This document shows positions 1-7,693 of a DNA stretch of 24,979 nt, piece by piece (the first letter of the stretch is position 1; the number at the start of each line of letters is the position of its first letter). A model generated the notes under the pieces. It was not told where the DNA came from, made no database searches, and was given only the letters and a program-made list of their open reading frames with translations. Made by a program: the position numbers and the translations under genes. The DNA is from SP202 sp036339395. GTDB taxonomy: Bacteria; Planctomycetota; Phycisphaerae; Phycisphaerales; SM1A02. The stretch lies in NCBI GenBank assembly GCA_036339395.1, contig JAYZBD010000007.1, positions 1-24,979 of the forward strand, read 5' to 3'.

Positions 1-357
1 GCCGGGTACATGCTGCACGAATGCAACAAGTCCCTCGATGCGCTTGACAGGTTGGGCATCGATGCATCCCTGGTGGATCTCTACTCTCTTCCGTTCGATG
101 AAGAGGAGTTCCTGGACCTCGCCAACGACAATGGCGGGATGGTGCTTGTCATCGAGGACAATTACGGAGGCGGCCTCTTCTCGGCTGTTGCGGAGGCCTG
201 CGCACGTTCCGGCGATGCGTTCACCGTTGAGCAGATGTGCGTGACCCGCATTCCAAAGTCAGCCAAGGGTGAGCAGGAAATCCTCAAGCAGTGTGGACTC
301 AACTGCGAATCCATCACGAAGCATGCTGCAGGCATTCTCGGTCTTGTAACCGCCTGA
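1..357 (+). CDS. tkt: Transketolase, C-terminal part (5' truncated by window edge)
   Basis: The reading frame is already open at base 1, so only about the last 118 residues are present. They match the transketolase C-terminal domain: a Rossmann-like core containing VLVIEDNYGGGLFSAV, followed by the tail VTRIPKSAKGEQEILKQCGL, which resembles the 'IPKSG..EELL..YGL' ending of transketolases. Dxs and pyruvate dehydrogenase E1-beta end differently, so transketolase is preferred. The full enzyme would transfer two-carbon ketol units with thiamine diphosphate in the non-oxidative pentose phosphate pathway. The TPP-binding and pyrimidine-binding domains lie outside the window, so I cannot tell whether this is a full-length enzyme or the C-terminal subunit of a split transketolase. 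The next gene starts 40 bp downstream on the same strand. Confidence 0.8.
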   Translation, partial: AGYMLHECNKSLDALDRLGIDASLVDLYSLPFDEEEFLDLANDNGGMVLVIEDNYGGGLFSAVAEACARSGDAFTVEQMCVTRIPKSAKGEQEILKQCGLNCESITKHAAGILGLVTA

Positions 358-397
358 TCACCTCGTTGTTGCTGCAGAGGCTGCTTCGATCGGGCCG

Positions 398-1453
398 ATG
401 AGCCACGGTGGCGATTCGTTCACATGGAGCACAAGAAGCGTGGCGATCCGTTCATTCATCCTGGTCATGGCCTCGCTCCTGCCTGCCGGCTGCGCCCAGT
501 TTGGAATCGGTTCGCCGGAGGTCCGTCAGCCGATCGGAACAATCCCCGAAACGGTAGACCAGGAGGCCATCACCGAGGTGCTCCTCGAGGCGGATGAACA
601 TGCCGCGGCCGGCCAATACGACTCCGCCCTGGCCCTCTTCCATGATGTTCTTGAAGACGATCCGACCTCCGCTCCCGCGTACATCGGCATCGGCGAGGTC
701 TACATTGAACAGGGGTCGTATTCGAAGGCGGAGCCGGCATTCGCCCGGGCTTCGAAACTCGAACCACGCAATTTCGATGCCCAGTTCGGACATGCCGTGG
801 CTCTCCAGATGCTGGAACGGTTCATCGAGGCGGTTCGCGCCTACCACCGCTCGCTGACGATCGATCCCGACTCTCCGAAGGCGAACCTGAATCTGGCAAC
901 CACATACCTGCAGATGGACGAGCCGAATCATGCCATCGTCTTCGCGGAGAAGGCGGTTGAAGTCGATCCTGGAAATGGACCCGCGTGGGTCAACCTTGGG
1001 GTCGCCTACGAGCGGGTGGATCGCTGGGCGGACGCGGCAGATGCCTATGTCGCGGCCTCGGAGCGAATGCAGCCAACCCCGGAATTGATGATCAACCTGA
1101 TGAACATGCTTGTTCGCCAGAAGCGATATCGAGAGGTGATCAACGTCGCCGACACCATCCAGAAACTTCGGGCGGATGGCTCTTCCCTGGAACGAAAGGG
1201 CTGGGCGCTCTTCCGCCTCGGCGAGTACGAGGAAGCAGAAGAAGCCTACCGTGCCGCAGTTGCAATAGATGAAGATGAATGGCGTGCATACAACGGGCTT
1301 GGTTGCACCGCCTTGAACAGGTGGCTTCTGAGCGACAGGACGGATGAAGAGGCACGCCAGGAAGCGCGGGATGCGTTCCGGACATCACTTCAATTGAACA
1401 TCGACCAGGCCAAGGTCATCAGGTTGATGTTGAAGTACGGGATGCGGAGGTAG
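398..1453 (+). CDS. TPR-repeat lipoprotein
   Basis: The 351-residue product begins with a short polar stretch, then a hydrophobic segment (about residues 18-30) ending in LLPAGC, a lipobox-like site with an unusual Pro at -3. After the Cys and a linker, tetratricopeptide repeats run from about residue 60 to 340; clear examples are 'AAAGQYDSALALFHDVLEDD' and 'LGEYEEAEEAYRAAVAID'. TPR arrays are protein-binding scaffolds, so this is probably an envelope-anchored scaffold; no partner can be named. The ATG at 398 is taken as the start. An in-frame GTG at 440 would give a tighter signal peptide (V-A-I-R-S-F-I-L) and is a real alternative. It lies between a transketolase gene and queF, with no obvious functional link to either. 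Confidence 0.8.
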   Translation: MSHGGDSFTWSTRSVAIRSFILVMASLLPAGCAQFGIGSPEVRQPIGTIPETVDQEAITEVLLEADEHAAAGQYDSALALFHDVLEDDPTSAPAYIGIGEVYIEQGSYSKAEPAFARASKLEPRNFDAQFGHAVALQMLERFIEAVRAYHRSLTIDPDSPKANLNLATTYLQMDEPNHAIVFAEKAVEVDPGNGPAWVNLGVAYERVDRWADAADAYVAASERMQPTPELMINLMNMLVRQKRYREVINVADTIQKLRADGSSLERKGWALFRLGEYEEAEEAYRAAVAIDEDEWRAYNGLGCTALNRWLLSDRTDEEARQEARDAFRTSLQLNIDQAKVIRLMLKYGMRR

Positions 1454-1466
1454 ATTCCCCCGGGCA

Positions 1467-1486
1467 CCCCCCCCGGCAGCAGCCGG
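1467..1486 (+). repeat. C8 tract and short GC-rich hairpin
   Basis: Between the TPR lipoprotein and queF there is a run of eight C (1467-1474) overlapping a perfect inverted repeat, CCGGC (1473-1477) and GCCGG (1482-1486), with an AGCA loop. No T tract follows, so it is not a standard intrinsic terminator. It could still impede the polymerase between the two genes. Confidence 0.35.
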
Positions 1487-1500
1487 ATCCGACTATCCGA

Positions 1501-1506
1501 TATCCT
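1501..1506 (+). promoter_or_regulatory. Possible -10 element for queF
   Basis: TATCCT (4 of 6 matches to TATAAT) lies 7 nt before the queF ATG. If used, transcription would start at or next to the start codon and give a leaderless mRNA, which fits the absence of a Shine-Dalgarno sequence here. No convincing -35 is visible. Confidence 0.3.
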
Positions 1507-1513
1507 GTCGCAC

Positions 1514-1882
1514 ATGCCGGACCCATCATTGCTTGACACCTTCCCGACTCCCACGGATTCTCCGCTGCTCATCGAGCATGTCAACGAGGAGTTCACCTCT
1601 GTTTGCCCGGTGACGGGTCATCCTGATTTCGGAACAGTGACAGTTCGATTCGAGCCAGGAACCTCCTGCGTGGAACTCAAGAGCCTGAAGCTCTACTTCC
1701 AGTCATTCAGGAACGAGGGAATCTACTACGAAGCAGTGACTGACCGCATCCGTGATGATCTCGCCGAGTGCATGGAGCCTCAGTGGCTCCAGGTCGTGAC
1801 GGACTGGCGGGGCCGAGGCGGCATTCGGAGCAGGATTGTTGCAGGCCACGGCGATGTGCCGCCGGACTGGGCCCGCGGCTGA
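1514..1882 (+). CDS. queF: NADPH-dependent 7-cyano-7-deazaguanine reductase QueF
   Basis: This 122-residue protein has the type I (unimodular) QueF signature. The catalytic Cys31 sits in SVCPVTGHPDFG with Asp38 seven residues on, the same spacing as Cys55/Asp62 in the Bacillus subtilis enzyme. The QueF motif ELKSLKLYFQSFRNEGIYYE starts at residue 54. The enzyme reduces the nitrile of preQ0 to the amine of preQ1 with NADPH, in the queuosine tRNA-modification pathway, in the cytoplasm. It belongs to the tunnelling (T-fold) superfamily and is shorter than the B. subtilis protein mainly at the N-terminus. No other queuosine gene is present. The stop is 5 nt before the rdgB ATG, so the two genes are probably co-transcribed. 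Confidence 0.93.
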   Translation: MPDPSLLDTFPTPTDSPLLIEHVNEEFTSVCPVTGHPDFGTVTVRFEPGTSCVELKSLKLYFQSFRNEGIYYEAVTDRIRDDLAECMEPQWLQVVTDWRGRGGIRSRIVAGHGDVPPDWARG

Positions 1883-1887
1883 GCCCG

Positions 1888-2520
1888 ATGTCCTGCTCGA
1901 ACCGAATTCTTCTTGCCACGTCGAACCCGCACAAGTTGTCCGAGGTTCGTGAAGTCCTTGAGCCACTGGGGTTCGAGGTCGTTGGGCTTGATTCTCTCCC
2001 CGGCACGTATCCAGAGCCTGCAGAGGATGAAGCTACCTTCGAGGGGAATGCCCGGTTGAAGGCGGTCGGCTATGCGCGCTCCACGGGAATACGTTGTCTC
2101 GCAGACGACTCCGGGCTCGTTGTCGATGTCCTTGGGGGACAGCCCGGGGTGCACTCCGCCCGCTGGGCTGGTGTCGATGGAACCCGGGCCGAACGTGATG
2201 CGGCCAACAATGCAAAGCTGCTTGGAGCGATGACCGGCGTTCCCGAGTCCGATCGCGGGGCGAGGTTCGTCTGCAGGATGTGCCTTGCGGACCCGGATGG
2301 ATCCATCCTTGCCGAGACAGGTGGTTCATTCGAGGGAGTCATCACGGATGTTGCGGCTGGAGAGAACGGTTTTGGATATGACCCGCTGCTTCATCTCCCA
2401 GGCGAAGGGTGCACGAGTGCGGAACTGACCCCGGAAGATAAGAACTCCAGGTCACACCGGGGAGCGGCAGCCAGGGCGATGGCCCGTGAACTCATGCGCC
2501 TTCGTGGCGATGAATCCTGA
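1888..2520 (+). CDS. rdgB: XTP/dITP diphosphatase (RdgB/HAM1 family)
   Basis: The 210-residue protein starts MSCSNRILLATSNPHKL and has the full set of HAM1 motifs: the nucleotide-binding TSNPHK near the N-terminus, ADDSGLVVD, PGVHSARWAG, GFGYDPLL and the C-terminal SHRG. The family hydrolyses non-canonical purine nucleoside triphosphates (dITP, XTP, ITP) to the monophosphate and pyrophosphate, keeping them out of DNA and RNA. The frame is open upstream of 1888, but those codons overlap queF in another frame and look nothing like the family, so ATG 1888 is chosen. No Shine-Dalgarno is visible; translation may be coupled to queF, which ends 5 nt earlier. Its last 29 bp overlap the 3' end of the convergent metallophosphoesterase gene. 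Confidence 0.95.
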   Translation: MSCSNRILLATSNPHKLSEVREVLEPLGFEVVGLDSLPGTYPEPAEDEATFEGNARLKAVGYARSTGIRCLADDSGLVVDVLGGQPGVHSARWAGVDGTRAERDAANNAKLLGAMTGVPESDRGARFVCRMCLADPDGSILAETGGSFEGVITDVAAGENGFGYDPLLHLPGEGCTSAELTPEDKNSRSHRGAAARAMARELMRLRGDES

Positions 2521-3355
2521 GAAGCACGATTTCCGCCGGGCAGTTCATTCGCAGGGGAAACAGGTCGCCGGCTCCGACCGTGACGAAGAGTCGGCTGTCC
2601 CCCTTCTCATACAGGCCTGCATTCCTCCGGTGAGTCATGGCGAGCGCGAGATTCGCATTGGGTCGATTCTTCCGGGCGATCTGTCCGCCGTGCGTGTGCC
2701 CGGAGAGTGTCAGGGGTATTCCAAGTTCCGCAGCGCGATCAAACGCCTTTGGATTGTGGGAAAGGAGCAGATCGATATCTCCCGCCCCTGCTGCGTCGAC
2801 CTGGTCGTGGCATGCGGATGATGAGCGTGCCCAGTCGATCCCACCGACACGGAGAGTCCGCCCACCGTCCCTGGCCGTGGCAACGGTGTTCCTGAGTACG
2901 CTGATGCCGGCTTCCTCGGCCTGTGCTGCAACGGAAGCAGGGTCATCAAGTTCATCGTGGTTACCGAGTACGAGGTAATTGCCAAGGGGCGGTTGCAATG
3001 CAGCCGTTGCCTGGAAGAGGGGGGACAGGTTCATGCAGTCCAGGTCGACTACATCACCCGTGTTGCATACCACGTCGGGATTCATGTCTCCAAGGGTTTC
3101 GATGATCCGGGCGGCATCATGGACAGTCATCAGGTCGCCGATGTGAAGGTCGCTGACATGGGCAATACGCATCCCGTCAAGTTCCACGGGCCACCCTGGA
3201 ATGTCGACCTGGAATTCCCTCAACTCGACACCATCGGCACGCCGGCGTTGTCGAAGACGATCACCACTGATCCTGTTCAGGCCCCGGGTAAGGAAGAAGT
3301 GCCTGAGCCGGGCGCGGCGGTAATGACTGCTTCGAGAAGTTCGCCTCTTTGCCAT
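2492..3355 (-). CDS. YaeI-type metallophosphoesterase
   Basis: This 287-residue protein carries all calcineurin-like phosphoesterase metal motifs in order: D69-x-H71 (SDLHIGD), GD at 100-101, GNHD at 131-134, SH at 199-200 and GHTHGG at 219-224. The 'RIAHVSDLH' opening and the order resemble the YaeI/YkuE group of phosphodiesterases, some of which act on lipid-linked UDP-sugars or are membrane-associated. Here the roughly 40-residue N-terminus is very Arg-rich and has no clear signal peptide or transmembrane helix, so the protein may bind membranes peripherally or be cytoplasmic. The substrate is unknown. It lies 9 bp downstream of the barrel-protein gene, with a GAGGT ribosome-binding site 7 nt before the ATG, so it is probably the last gene of a purM-barrel-phosphoesterase operon. 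Confidence 0.85.
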   Translation of the reverse strand: MAKRRTSRSSHYRRARLRHFFLTRGLNRISGDRLRQRRRADGVELREFQVDIPGWPVELDGMRIAHVSDLHIGDLMTVHDAARIIETLGDMNPDVVCNTGDVVDLDCMNLSPLFQATAALQPPLGNYLVLGNHDELDDPASVAAQAEEAGISVLRNTVATARDGGRTLRVGGIDWARSSSACHDQVDAAGAGDIDLLLSHNPKAFDRAAELGIPLTLSGHTHGGQIARKNRPNANLALAMTHRRNAGLYEKGDSRLFVTVGAGDLFPLRMNCPAEIVLLRIHRHEGA

Positions 3356-3364
3356 GACCGGACC

Positions 3365-4192
3365 TCAGAACTCGATTGATGCGCCTATGAAAAGTCCCTG
3401 GAGGCTGGGGGAGGGATTCCAGTCACCCTTTTCAACATTGAGTTCTAGGAGTCGATATCCGAAGAGCACCGCGAAATTCTTCATGAAGTAGAAACGCATG
3501 TCGGCACGGGCGTGATACATCGTTCCCCCGTCATGACCCAGTGCCGCTCCGACACCTCCCCCGGCGCGAAACTCGATCTTCTGCAACCAGGGCAGTCGGT
3601 TCATCGTGTCCATGCGGATGATCGCCTGCCCGCCCGCGTAGAGCGAAGTGAATTCGCCCTGTTCTTCCGATGCCGTGTTGTTGAAGGAGAGGTGTTGCTT
3701 GATATCGCTGTAGAGCATCCCGAGGTGCGGGCCGACAGTGAGGAACAGGGGTATGTGCGTGTTCGCCTCGCCGATCAGGTCGAGGGGATTCCATTGCCCC
3801 TCGACTGCGATGTTCATCATGTCGAAGCTGGACTGGAACGGGTCGCCCACGGAAAATGAGGAGCCATCCCAGGTTCCCGCGGTGTCGAAGGAGCCCGAGG
3901 ATGAGGTGTCGAAGTCGGTCCCCATGATCCAGACGCCCCAGTCGTCTCGCCCAACCCGGAACTCGCCGCGGAACGTGGTTTCCCTGTCATCCATGCCCAG
4001 CTGATCGTCGAGGGAGAGGTCCTGTGAACCACCAAAGGAAGAGTTTCCACGAAGTCGTATGAGCCATGCGCCTGTCGTGACATTGAAACCAAGCGGAGCA
4101 TTTGCCTGCGCGATGACCTCTTCCGCCGTGGGGCCGTCTGCGGCAACCATTCCCGTGGCAGCGAGTGTCATGGCAAGCAATGCTTCTATCAT
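3365..4192 (-). CDS. Outer-membrane beta-barrel-like protein
   Basis: I do not recognise a named family. The 275-residue product begins with a hydrophobic signal-like segment (MIEALLAMTLAATGMVAA) that lacks the usual positive charges at its start. The rest shows alternating polar/hydrophobic strands typical of barrels ('TTFRGEFRVGRDDWGVWIMG', 'HARADMRFYFMKNFAVLFGY'). It ends GASIEF with a terminal Phe, the usual BAM-recognition ending of outer-membrane proteins. A GGAGAAG ribosome-binding site precedes the ATG at 4192 by a few bases. It is 34 bp downstream of purM and 9 bp upstream of the phosphoesterase gene on the same strand. A barrel of roughly 8-12 strands is plausible, but strand number, pore function and ligand cannot be read from sequence alone. 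Confidence 0.65.
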   Translation of the reverse strand: MIEALLAMTLAATGMVAADGPTAEEVIAQANAPLGFNVTTGAWLIRLRGNSSFGGSQDLSLDDQLGMDDRETTFRGEFRVGRDDWGVWIMGTDFDTSSSGSFDTAGTWDGSSFSVGDPFQSSFDMMNIAVEGQWNPLDLIGEANTHIPLFLTVGPHLGMLYSDIKQHLSFNNTASEEQGEFTSLYAGGQAIIRMDTMNRLPWLQKIEFRAGGGVGAALGHDGGTMYHARADMRFYFMKNFAVLFGYRLLELNVEKGDWNPSPSLQGLFIGASIEF

Positions 4193-4226
4193 CGAACTTC
4201 TCCAGTGGGAGTATCCTGGAAGGGGT

Positions 4227-5345
4227 TCAGGCCCATCGCACCCGGCCCTGGCCCTTTTCTATCCTGCCGATGACCATTGCTTCTTCACCATCCTTGGTCA
4301 ACTGCTTGATGATCGAATCGACGAATGCGGGTCGTACGGCCAGGACATAACCGATTCCCATGTTGAATACGCTATCCATCTCGTCGGGTTCGACGTTCCC
4401 GTGCTGGGCAAGGAAATCGAATATGGGTGGGACGGTCCAACTGTCCCGACTGATGACAGCGTCGATATCGTCCAGCAGGACACGCGGGAGGTTCCCCGGG
4501 AGTCCCCCACCAGTGATGTGAGCCATCATCGAGATGATCTTCTTCACCTTGTAGTGCCTGAGCAGGTGGGTGATCGACCGTGCGTAGATTCTCGTGGGTT
4601 CCAGGAGTACTTCGCCCAGGCTCCGTGTCTCCCCTGCTCGATTCTGAGCATCTTCATGAACCGCCCCCAGGTCGAGCCCGGCGGAATCGATGATGGCACG
4701 GACAAGGGTATACCCGTTTGAATGAACTCCGCTGCTGGCAAGCCCGATCAGGACATCGCCGGGCTGCACGCGACTCGGATCAATGGCACGTTCCAATTCA
4801 ACCACGCCGACCGAGAATCCCACGAGATCGAACTCACCCGGTCCGTAGATGTCAGGCATCTCCGCGCACTCGCCCCCGATGAGAGCACAGTCTGCAAGTT
4901 CGCATCCACGAGCCACTCCCTCGATGATTTTCGCTGTTTCCCTCGGATCCTGGGAATGAAGACCGATGTAGTCGAGAAAGAAGAGAGGCTCGGCGCCCTG
5001 GACAATCAGGTCATTGACATTCATCGCCACGCAGTCAAGCCCGACAGTGTCGACAATCCCAAGCGTCGTCGCGATCTTCAGCTTCGTTCCAACACCATCG
5101 GTGCATGAGACGAGGACGGGTTCCTTGTAGTTCCGCTTGAAGATCTTCTCATTGAAGTCCAGGCGGAACATCCCTGCAAAGGCGCCGTGGGGCCCGAGTA
5201 CACGCGGGCTGTGGGTCCTGGTAACGATGCTCCGGATATGCTCGACAAGCTCATCACCTGCCTGGATATTGACGCCGGACTGCTCGTACGTCAGGCCGGT
5301 GTCAGGTTGTTCGACGGCCGTCATGATCCACGTAGTGTAGCCCAT
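4227..5345 (-). CDS. purM: Phosphoribosylformylglycinamidine cyclo-ligase (AIR synthetase)
   Basis: The product (372 residues from 5345) is a typical PurM. It opens with LTYEQSGVNIQAGDELVEHI and has 'VSCTDGVGTKLKIA', 'DCVAMNVNDLIVQGAEPLFF', 'GGECAEMPDIYGPGEFD' and 'GGGLPGNLPRVL' in the correct order. The enzyme closes FGAM to aminoimidazole ribonucleotide using ATP, the fifth step of de novo purine synthesis, as a cytoplasmic dimer. Two starts are possible. ATG 5345 has AAGGG a few bases upstream. ATG 5324 (MTAVEQPD) gives the more usual N-terminus and has TACACT 9 nt upstream, which could be a -10 for a leaderless transcript. No other pur gene is near; instead it leads a unit with a barrel protein and a phosphoesterase. 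Confidence 0.95.
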   Translation of the reverse strand: MGYTTWIMTAVEQPDTGLTYEQSGVNIQAGDELVEHIRSIVTRTHSPRVLGPHGAFAGMFRLDFNEKIFKRNYKEPVLVSCTDGVGTKLKIATTLGIVDTVGLDCVAMNVNDLIVQGAEPLFFLDYIGLHSQDPRETAKIIEGVARGCELADCALIGGECAEMPDIYGPGEFDLVGFSVGVVELERAIDPSRVQPGDVLIGLASSGVHSNGYTLVRAIIDSAGLDLGAVHEDAQNRAGETRSLGEVLLEPTRIYARSITHLLRHYKVKKIISMMAHITGGGLPGNLPRVLLDDIDAVISRDSWTVPPIFDFLAQHGNVEPDEMDSVFNMGIGYVLAVRPAFVDSIIKQLTKDGEEAMVIGRIEKGQGRVRWA

Positions 5346-5377
5346 TCAGCCCTTGGATCCCCGGGAGAGAAGCAGGC

Positions 5378-5734
5378 ATGGTCAAGAAGTACATTGGCAT
5401 GTACAGTTCGGGAATGGAAACTCTGAATCGCATCTTCAAGGTTGAATCCACGACCCAGCTGGTGATCGTCTTCATCGTCTTCGGTATCACGGGCTCGCTG
5501 TCCGTACTGGTTTCAAGGCCATTGCTTGTGCTGCTGGGAGTCTCGCCCGACATGATGCATGGACTGGTCTACTGGCCGCTTCGAATCATTGGAATGTTGC
5601 TCGTCTACCAGCTGATCCTTGTCGCCATCGGAGCACTCTTCGGGCAGTTTGCATACTTCTGGAGGATCGAGAAGCGAATACTCGGTCGAATCGGAATCAA
5701 TCTCGAAAGCACGGAGGGAAAGGCGGAGGGGTGA
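5378..5734 (+). CDS. Small membrane protein, resembles DUF6787
   Basis: This 118-residue protein has a basic/amphipathic N-terminus, then two strongly hydrophobic segments (about residues 29-50, LVIVFIVFGITGSLSVLV, and about 70-90, IIGMLLVYQLILVAIGALFG), and a charged C-terminal tail. The 'FIVFGITGSLSVLVSRPLL' stretch recalls the DUF6787 family of short membrane proteins of unknown function; that assignment is from memory and should be checked. It is probably an inner-membrane protein with both ends in the cytoplasm. A GGGAGAGAAG stretch precedes the ATG at 5378. It is divergent from purM, with only 32 bp between the starts (54 bp if purM starts at 5324), and lies 72 bp before sucD on the same strand. 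Confidence 0.75.
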   Translation: MVKKYIGMYSSGMETLNRIFKVESTTQLVIVFIVFGITGSLSVLVSRPLLVLLGVSPDMMHGLVYWPLRIIGMLLVYQLILVAIGALFGQFAYFWRIEKRILGRIGINLESTEGKAEG

Positions 5735-5772
5735 CCTGATAGTGGGGCTGCTGCATGTGGTCTTCCTTCTAC

Positions 5773-5796
5773 TACACTTTCCGCCCCCACGAGGAG
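5773..5796 (+). promoter_or_regulatory. sucD: Possible sucD -10 and ribosome-binding site
   Basis: TACACT (5773-5778, 4 of 6 matches to TATAAT) precedes a strong Shine-Dalgarno GAGGAG (5791-5796), which is 10 nt before the sucD ATG. The ribosome site is convincing and fixes the start. The -10 has no clear -35 partner. Confidence 0.4.
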
Positions 5797-5806
5797 CACC
5801 GCGTTC

Positions 5807-6763
5807 ATGTCTATTCTCGTCGATGGTTCTACACGCGTCATCTGCCAGGGAATCACCGGTGCATCCGGCGCGTTTCACACGAAGGGTTGTCTTGACTACG
5901 GCACGCAGCTTGTAGGTGGAGTGACTCCAGGCAAGGGTGGCCAGCAGGACGCGAACGGCCTGCCGGTTTTTGACACGGTTGCCGAGGCAGTCGAAGCAAC
6001 AGGTGCAACCGCGTCGATGATCTTCGTCCCACCTCGATTTGCAGCCGCGTCGATCCTCGAAGCCGCCGAGGCCGGGATCCAGGTCGTGTGTGCGATTACG
6101 GAGGGGATTCCAGTCCAGGACATGATTCGAACCAGGGAACAGATGACCGAGCACCCGGCGACCCACCTCATCGGTCCCAACTGCCCGGGAATTATCACGC
6201 CAGGCCGGCACGTCGGTGGCGATGGGCCCGCCTCGACCTTCGAGGGTGGCTGCAAGATCGGGATCATGCCCGGCTACATCAATACTGCAAGGGAAGACGC
6301 TTCTTCGGGCAAGGCGGTCGGAATCATCAGTCGAAGCGGAACCCTTACATACGAGGCGGTGTGGCAGACAAGCACACTTGGCATCGGTCAGACGACATGC
6401 ATCGGGATCGGGGGCGATCCGGTCAAGGGACTGAATTTCATCGAGTTGCTGTCGATGTTCAATGACGATACCGAGACGGATGGCGTCGTCATGATTGGAG
6501 AAATCGGCGGCTCGGATGAGACGCTTGCCGGTGAATGGATCCGTGACAACATGAACAAGCCTGTTGCCGCCTTCATTGCTGGTCGCACTGCTCCTGAAGG
6601 GAAAAGGATGGGACATGCAGGTGCGATCATCGGTGGAGCAGACGACACGGCCATCGCCAAGATGGAGGCGCTTGATTCATGCGGTGTTCTTGTCAGCGAG
6701 AGCCCGGCCCGGCTTGGTTCATCCATGGCGGCGGCGTTGGGGCTGGATGTACTCAGTGCCTGA
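5807..6763 (+). CDS. sucD: Succinyl-CoA ligase (ADP/GDP-forming), alpha subunit
   Basis: The 318-residue product matches SucD throughout. It has an N-terminal CoA-binding Rossmann domain ('GITGASGAFHTK', 'GGVTPGKGG', 'FVPPRFAA'), 'CAITEGIPVQDM', 'LIGPNCPGIITPG', 'GIISRSGTLTYEAV' and the phosphohistidine motif GHAGAIIGG with His270. With the beta subunit SucC it makes ATP or GTP from succinyl-CoA in the TCA cycle via a phosphohistidine. Compared with E. coli SucD (289 residues) there is an insertion of about 15 residues between ITPG and CKIGI (RHVGGDGPASTFEGG), and a smaller one after PGYI (NTAREDASSGK). No sucC lies beside it in this window. It converges on the lipoprotein gene, with stops 8 bp apart. 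Confidence 0.94.
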   Translation: MSILVDGSTRVICQGITGASGAFHTKGCLDYGTQLVGGVTPGKGGQQDANGLPVFDTVAEAVEATGATASMIFVPPRFAAASILEAAEAGIQVVCAITEGIPVQDMIRTREQMTEHPATHLIGPNCPGIITPGRHVGGDGPASTFEGGCKIGIMPGYINTAREDASSGKAVGIISRSGTLTYEAVWQTSTLGIGQTTCIGIGGDPVKGLNFIELLSMFNDDTETDGVVMIGEIGGSDETLAGEWIRDNMNKPVAAFIAGRTAPEGKRMGHAGAIIGGADDTAIAKMEALDSCGVLVSESPARLGSSMAAALGLDVLSA

Positions 6764-6771
6764 GCGGAGTT

Positions 6772-7638
6772 CTACTTTCTCCGGGCCGACGACATCGTGA
6801 ATTGAATGCTCCGTTCAGCCTCCGCTCCACTCTTCTCGTCACGAACACGCAGCCTGAGGTGGTAGTTCCCCGCGGAGAGAGCAGGGGGAAGTTCCACGAC
6901 CTGGGTGGTGAAGTAGTTCTTTCGCCGTACCCGGCTTCGATCGGACGCGGTCTGCCATTGTTCTTCCCAGAGTGGCATTCCATCCCGGTCACTGTAGATG
7001 ACCAGGTGCTGGCTCGTAATTGTTTCCCAGAGGCTTCGATCATCGAGCCTGCTTGAGACTCCATCCATTTCCGCATAGATGATCACGGGTTGTCCAGCAT
7101 GCGCAATGAAGGTGTACGTTTCATTCCCGGTCCTGTTTCCCCATTCGTCATAATCACCGAATCCTCCAACCCGGGTACAGAGTGCAACGGAGGGAAGTTT
7201 CAGTTCCGGCTTCCTGTTCAACTGCTTCTGCAGTGAATCCGAAGCCGCCGCCATGACCATCCAGGGATCATCACCATTGCCAAGGTTCTCCCCGACATCG
7301 GCAAACCAGGTCTGCATCGTTTCAAGGAGCTGGCGGTCTTCGGTACTGAGATTCGCAATCTCCTCCTCGGTCATGTCATGATCCGGGTGGAGAATCGATC
7401 CGGAAGCGGTTGCAAGCAGTTGGCGCATTGGACGTCGTCCGGCACCTTCTCCGCCGACGGCAGGAGGCATCTCGTTGCGTGGGATGTTGCCCACTTCGGA
7501 CGGAATGGGCGTGTTGGTGCCTTCGGCGACCAGGACCGGTTCCTGCCCAGGCTCATCCAACGTGACGGCCCGGGGGCCACAGCCCGAGGCCGTCGCAGCG
7601 GCAAGAAAGCAGATCATCACGTGTTGCAAAGCGCTCAT
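6772..7638 (-). CDS. Lipoprotein of unknown function
   Basis: No family recognised. The 288-residue product has a signal peptide ending in ATASGC (lipobox, Cys20), a Pro-rich low-complexity linker, a helical acidic segment (about residues 85-125, 'MTEEEIANLSTEDRQLLETM'), and a C-terminal all-beta region. The last strands, 'LPPALSAGNYHLRLRVRDEKSGAEAERSIQF', read like an immunoglobulin- or cadherin-like domain. It is probably anchored to the inner or outer membrane facing the periplasm. AGGA lies 7 nt before the ATG. It is 54 bp downstream of holA on the same strand, with a strong hairpin in that gap, so co-transcription may be partial. Confidence 0.7.
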   Translation of the reverse strand: MSALQHVMICFLAAATASGCGPRAVTLDEPGQEPVLVAEGTNTPIPSEVGNIPRNEMPPAVGGEGAGRRPMRQLLATASGSILHPDHDMTEEEIANLSTEDRQLLETMQTWFADVGENLGNGDDPWMVMAAASDSLQKQLNRKPELKLPSVALCTRVGGFGDYDEWGNRTGNETYTFIAHAGQPVIIYAEMDGVSSRLDDRSLWETITSQHLVIYSDRDGMPLWEEQWQTASDRSRVRRKNYFTTQVVELPPALSAGNYHLRLRVRDEKSGAEAERSIQFTMSSARRK

Positions 7639-7673
7639 GAATACGTCCTGTCTCGATGAAGGCCATCCTGGCC

Positions 7674-7693
7674 ATCGACCCCGATGGGTCGAT
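7674..7693 (-). repeat. Perfect 8-bp-stem hairpin at the holA stop codon
   Basis: ATCGACCC (7674-7681) and GGGTCGAT (7686-7693) form an exact inverted repeat with a 4-nt loop. It begins at the first base of the holA stop codon on the minus strand. A second short repeat, GGCC-N5-GGCC, follows immediately. No T run follows on the minus strand, so it does not look like a standard terminator. It could be an RNA processing or stabilising element, or an attenuator between holA and the lipoprotein gene. Confidence 0.55.

Noticed and set aside
6765..6783. CGGAG-N9-CTCCG repeat between sucD and the convergent lipoprotein as a bidirectional terminator
   Set aside because: Only 5 bp of stem, a long loop and no T tract on either strand.
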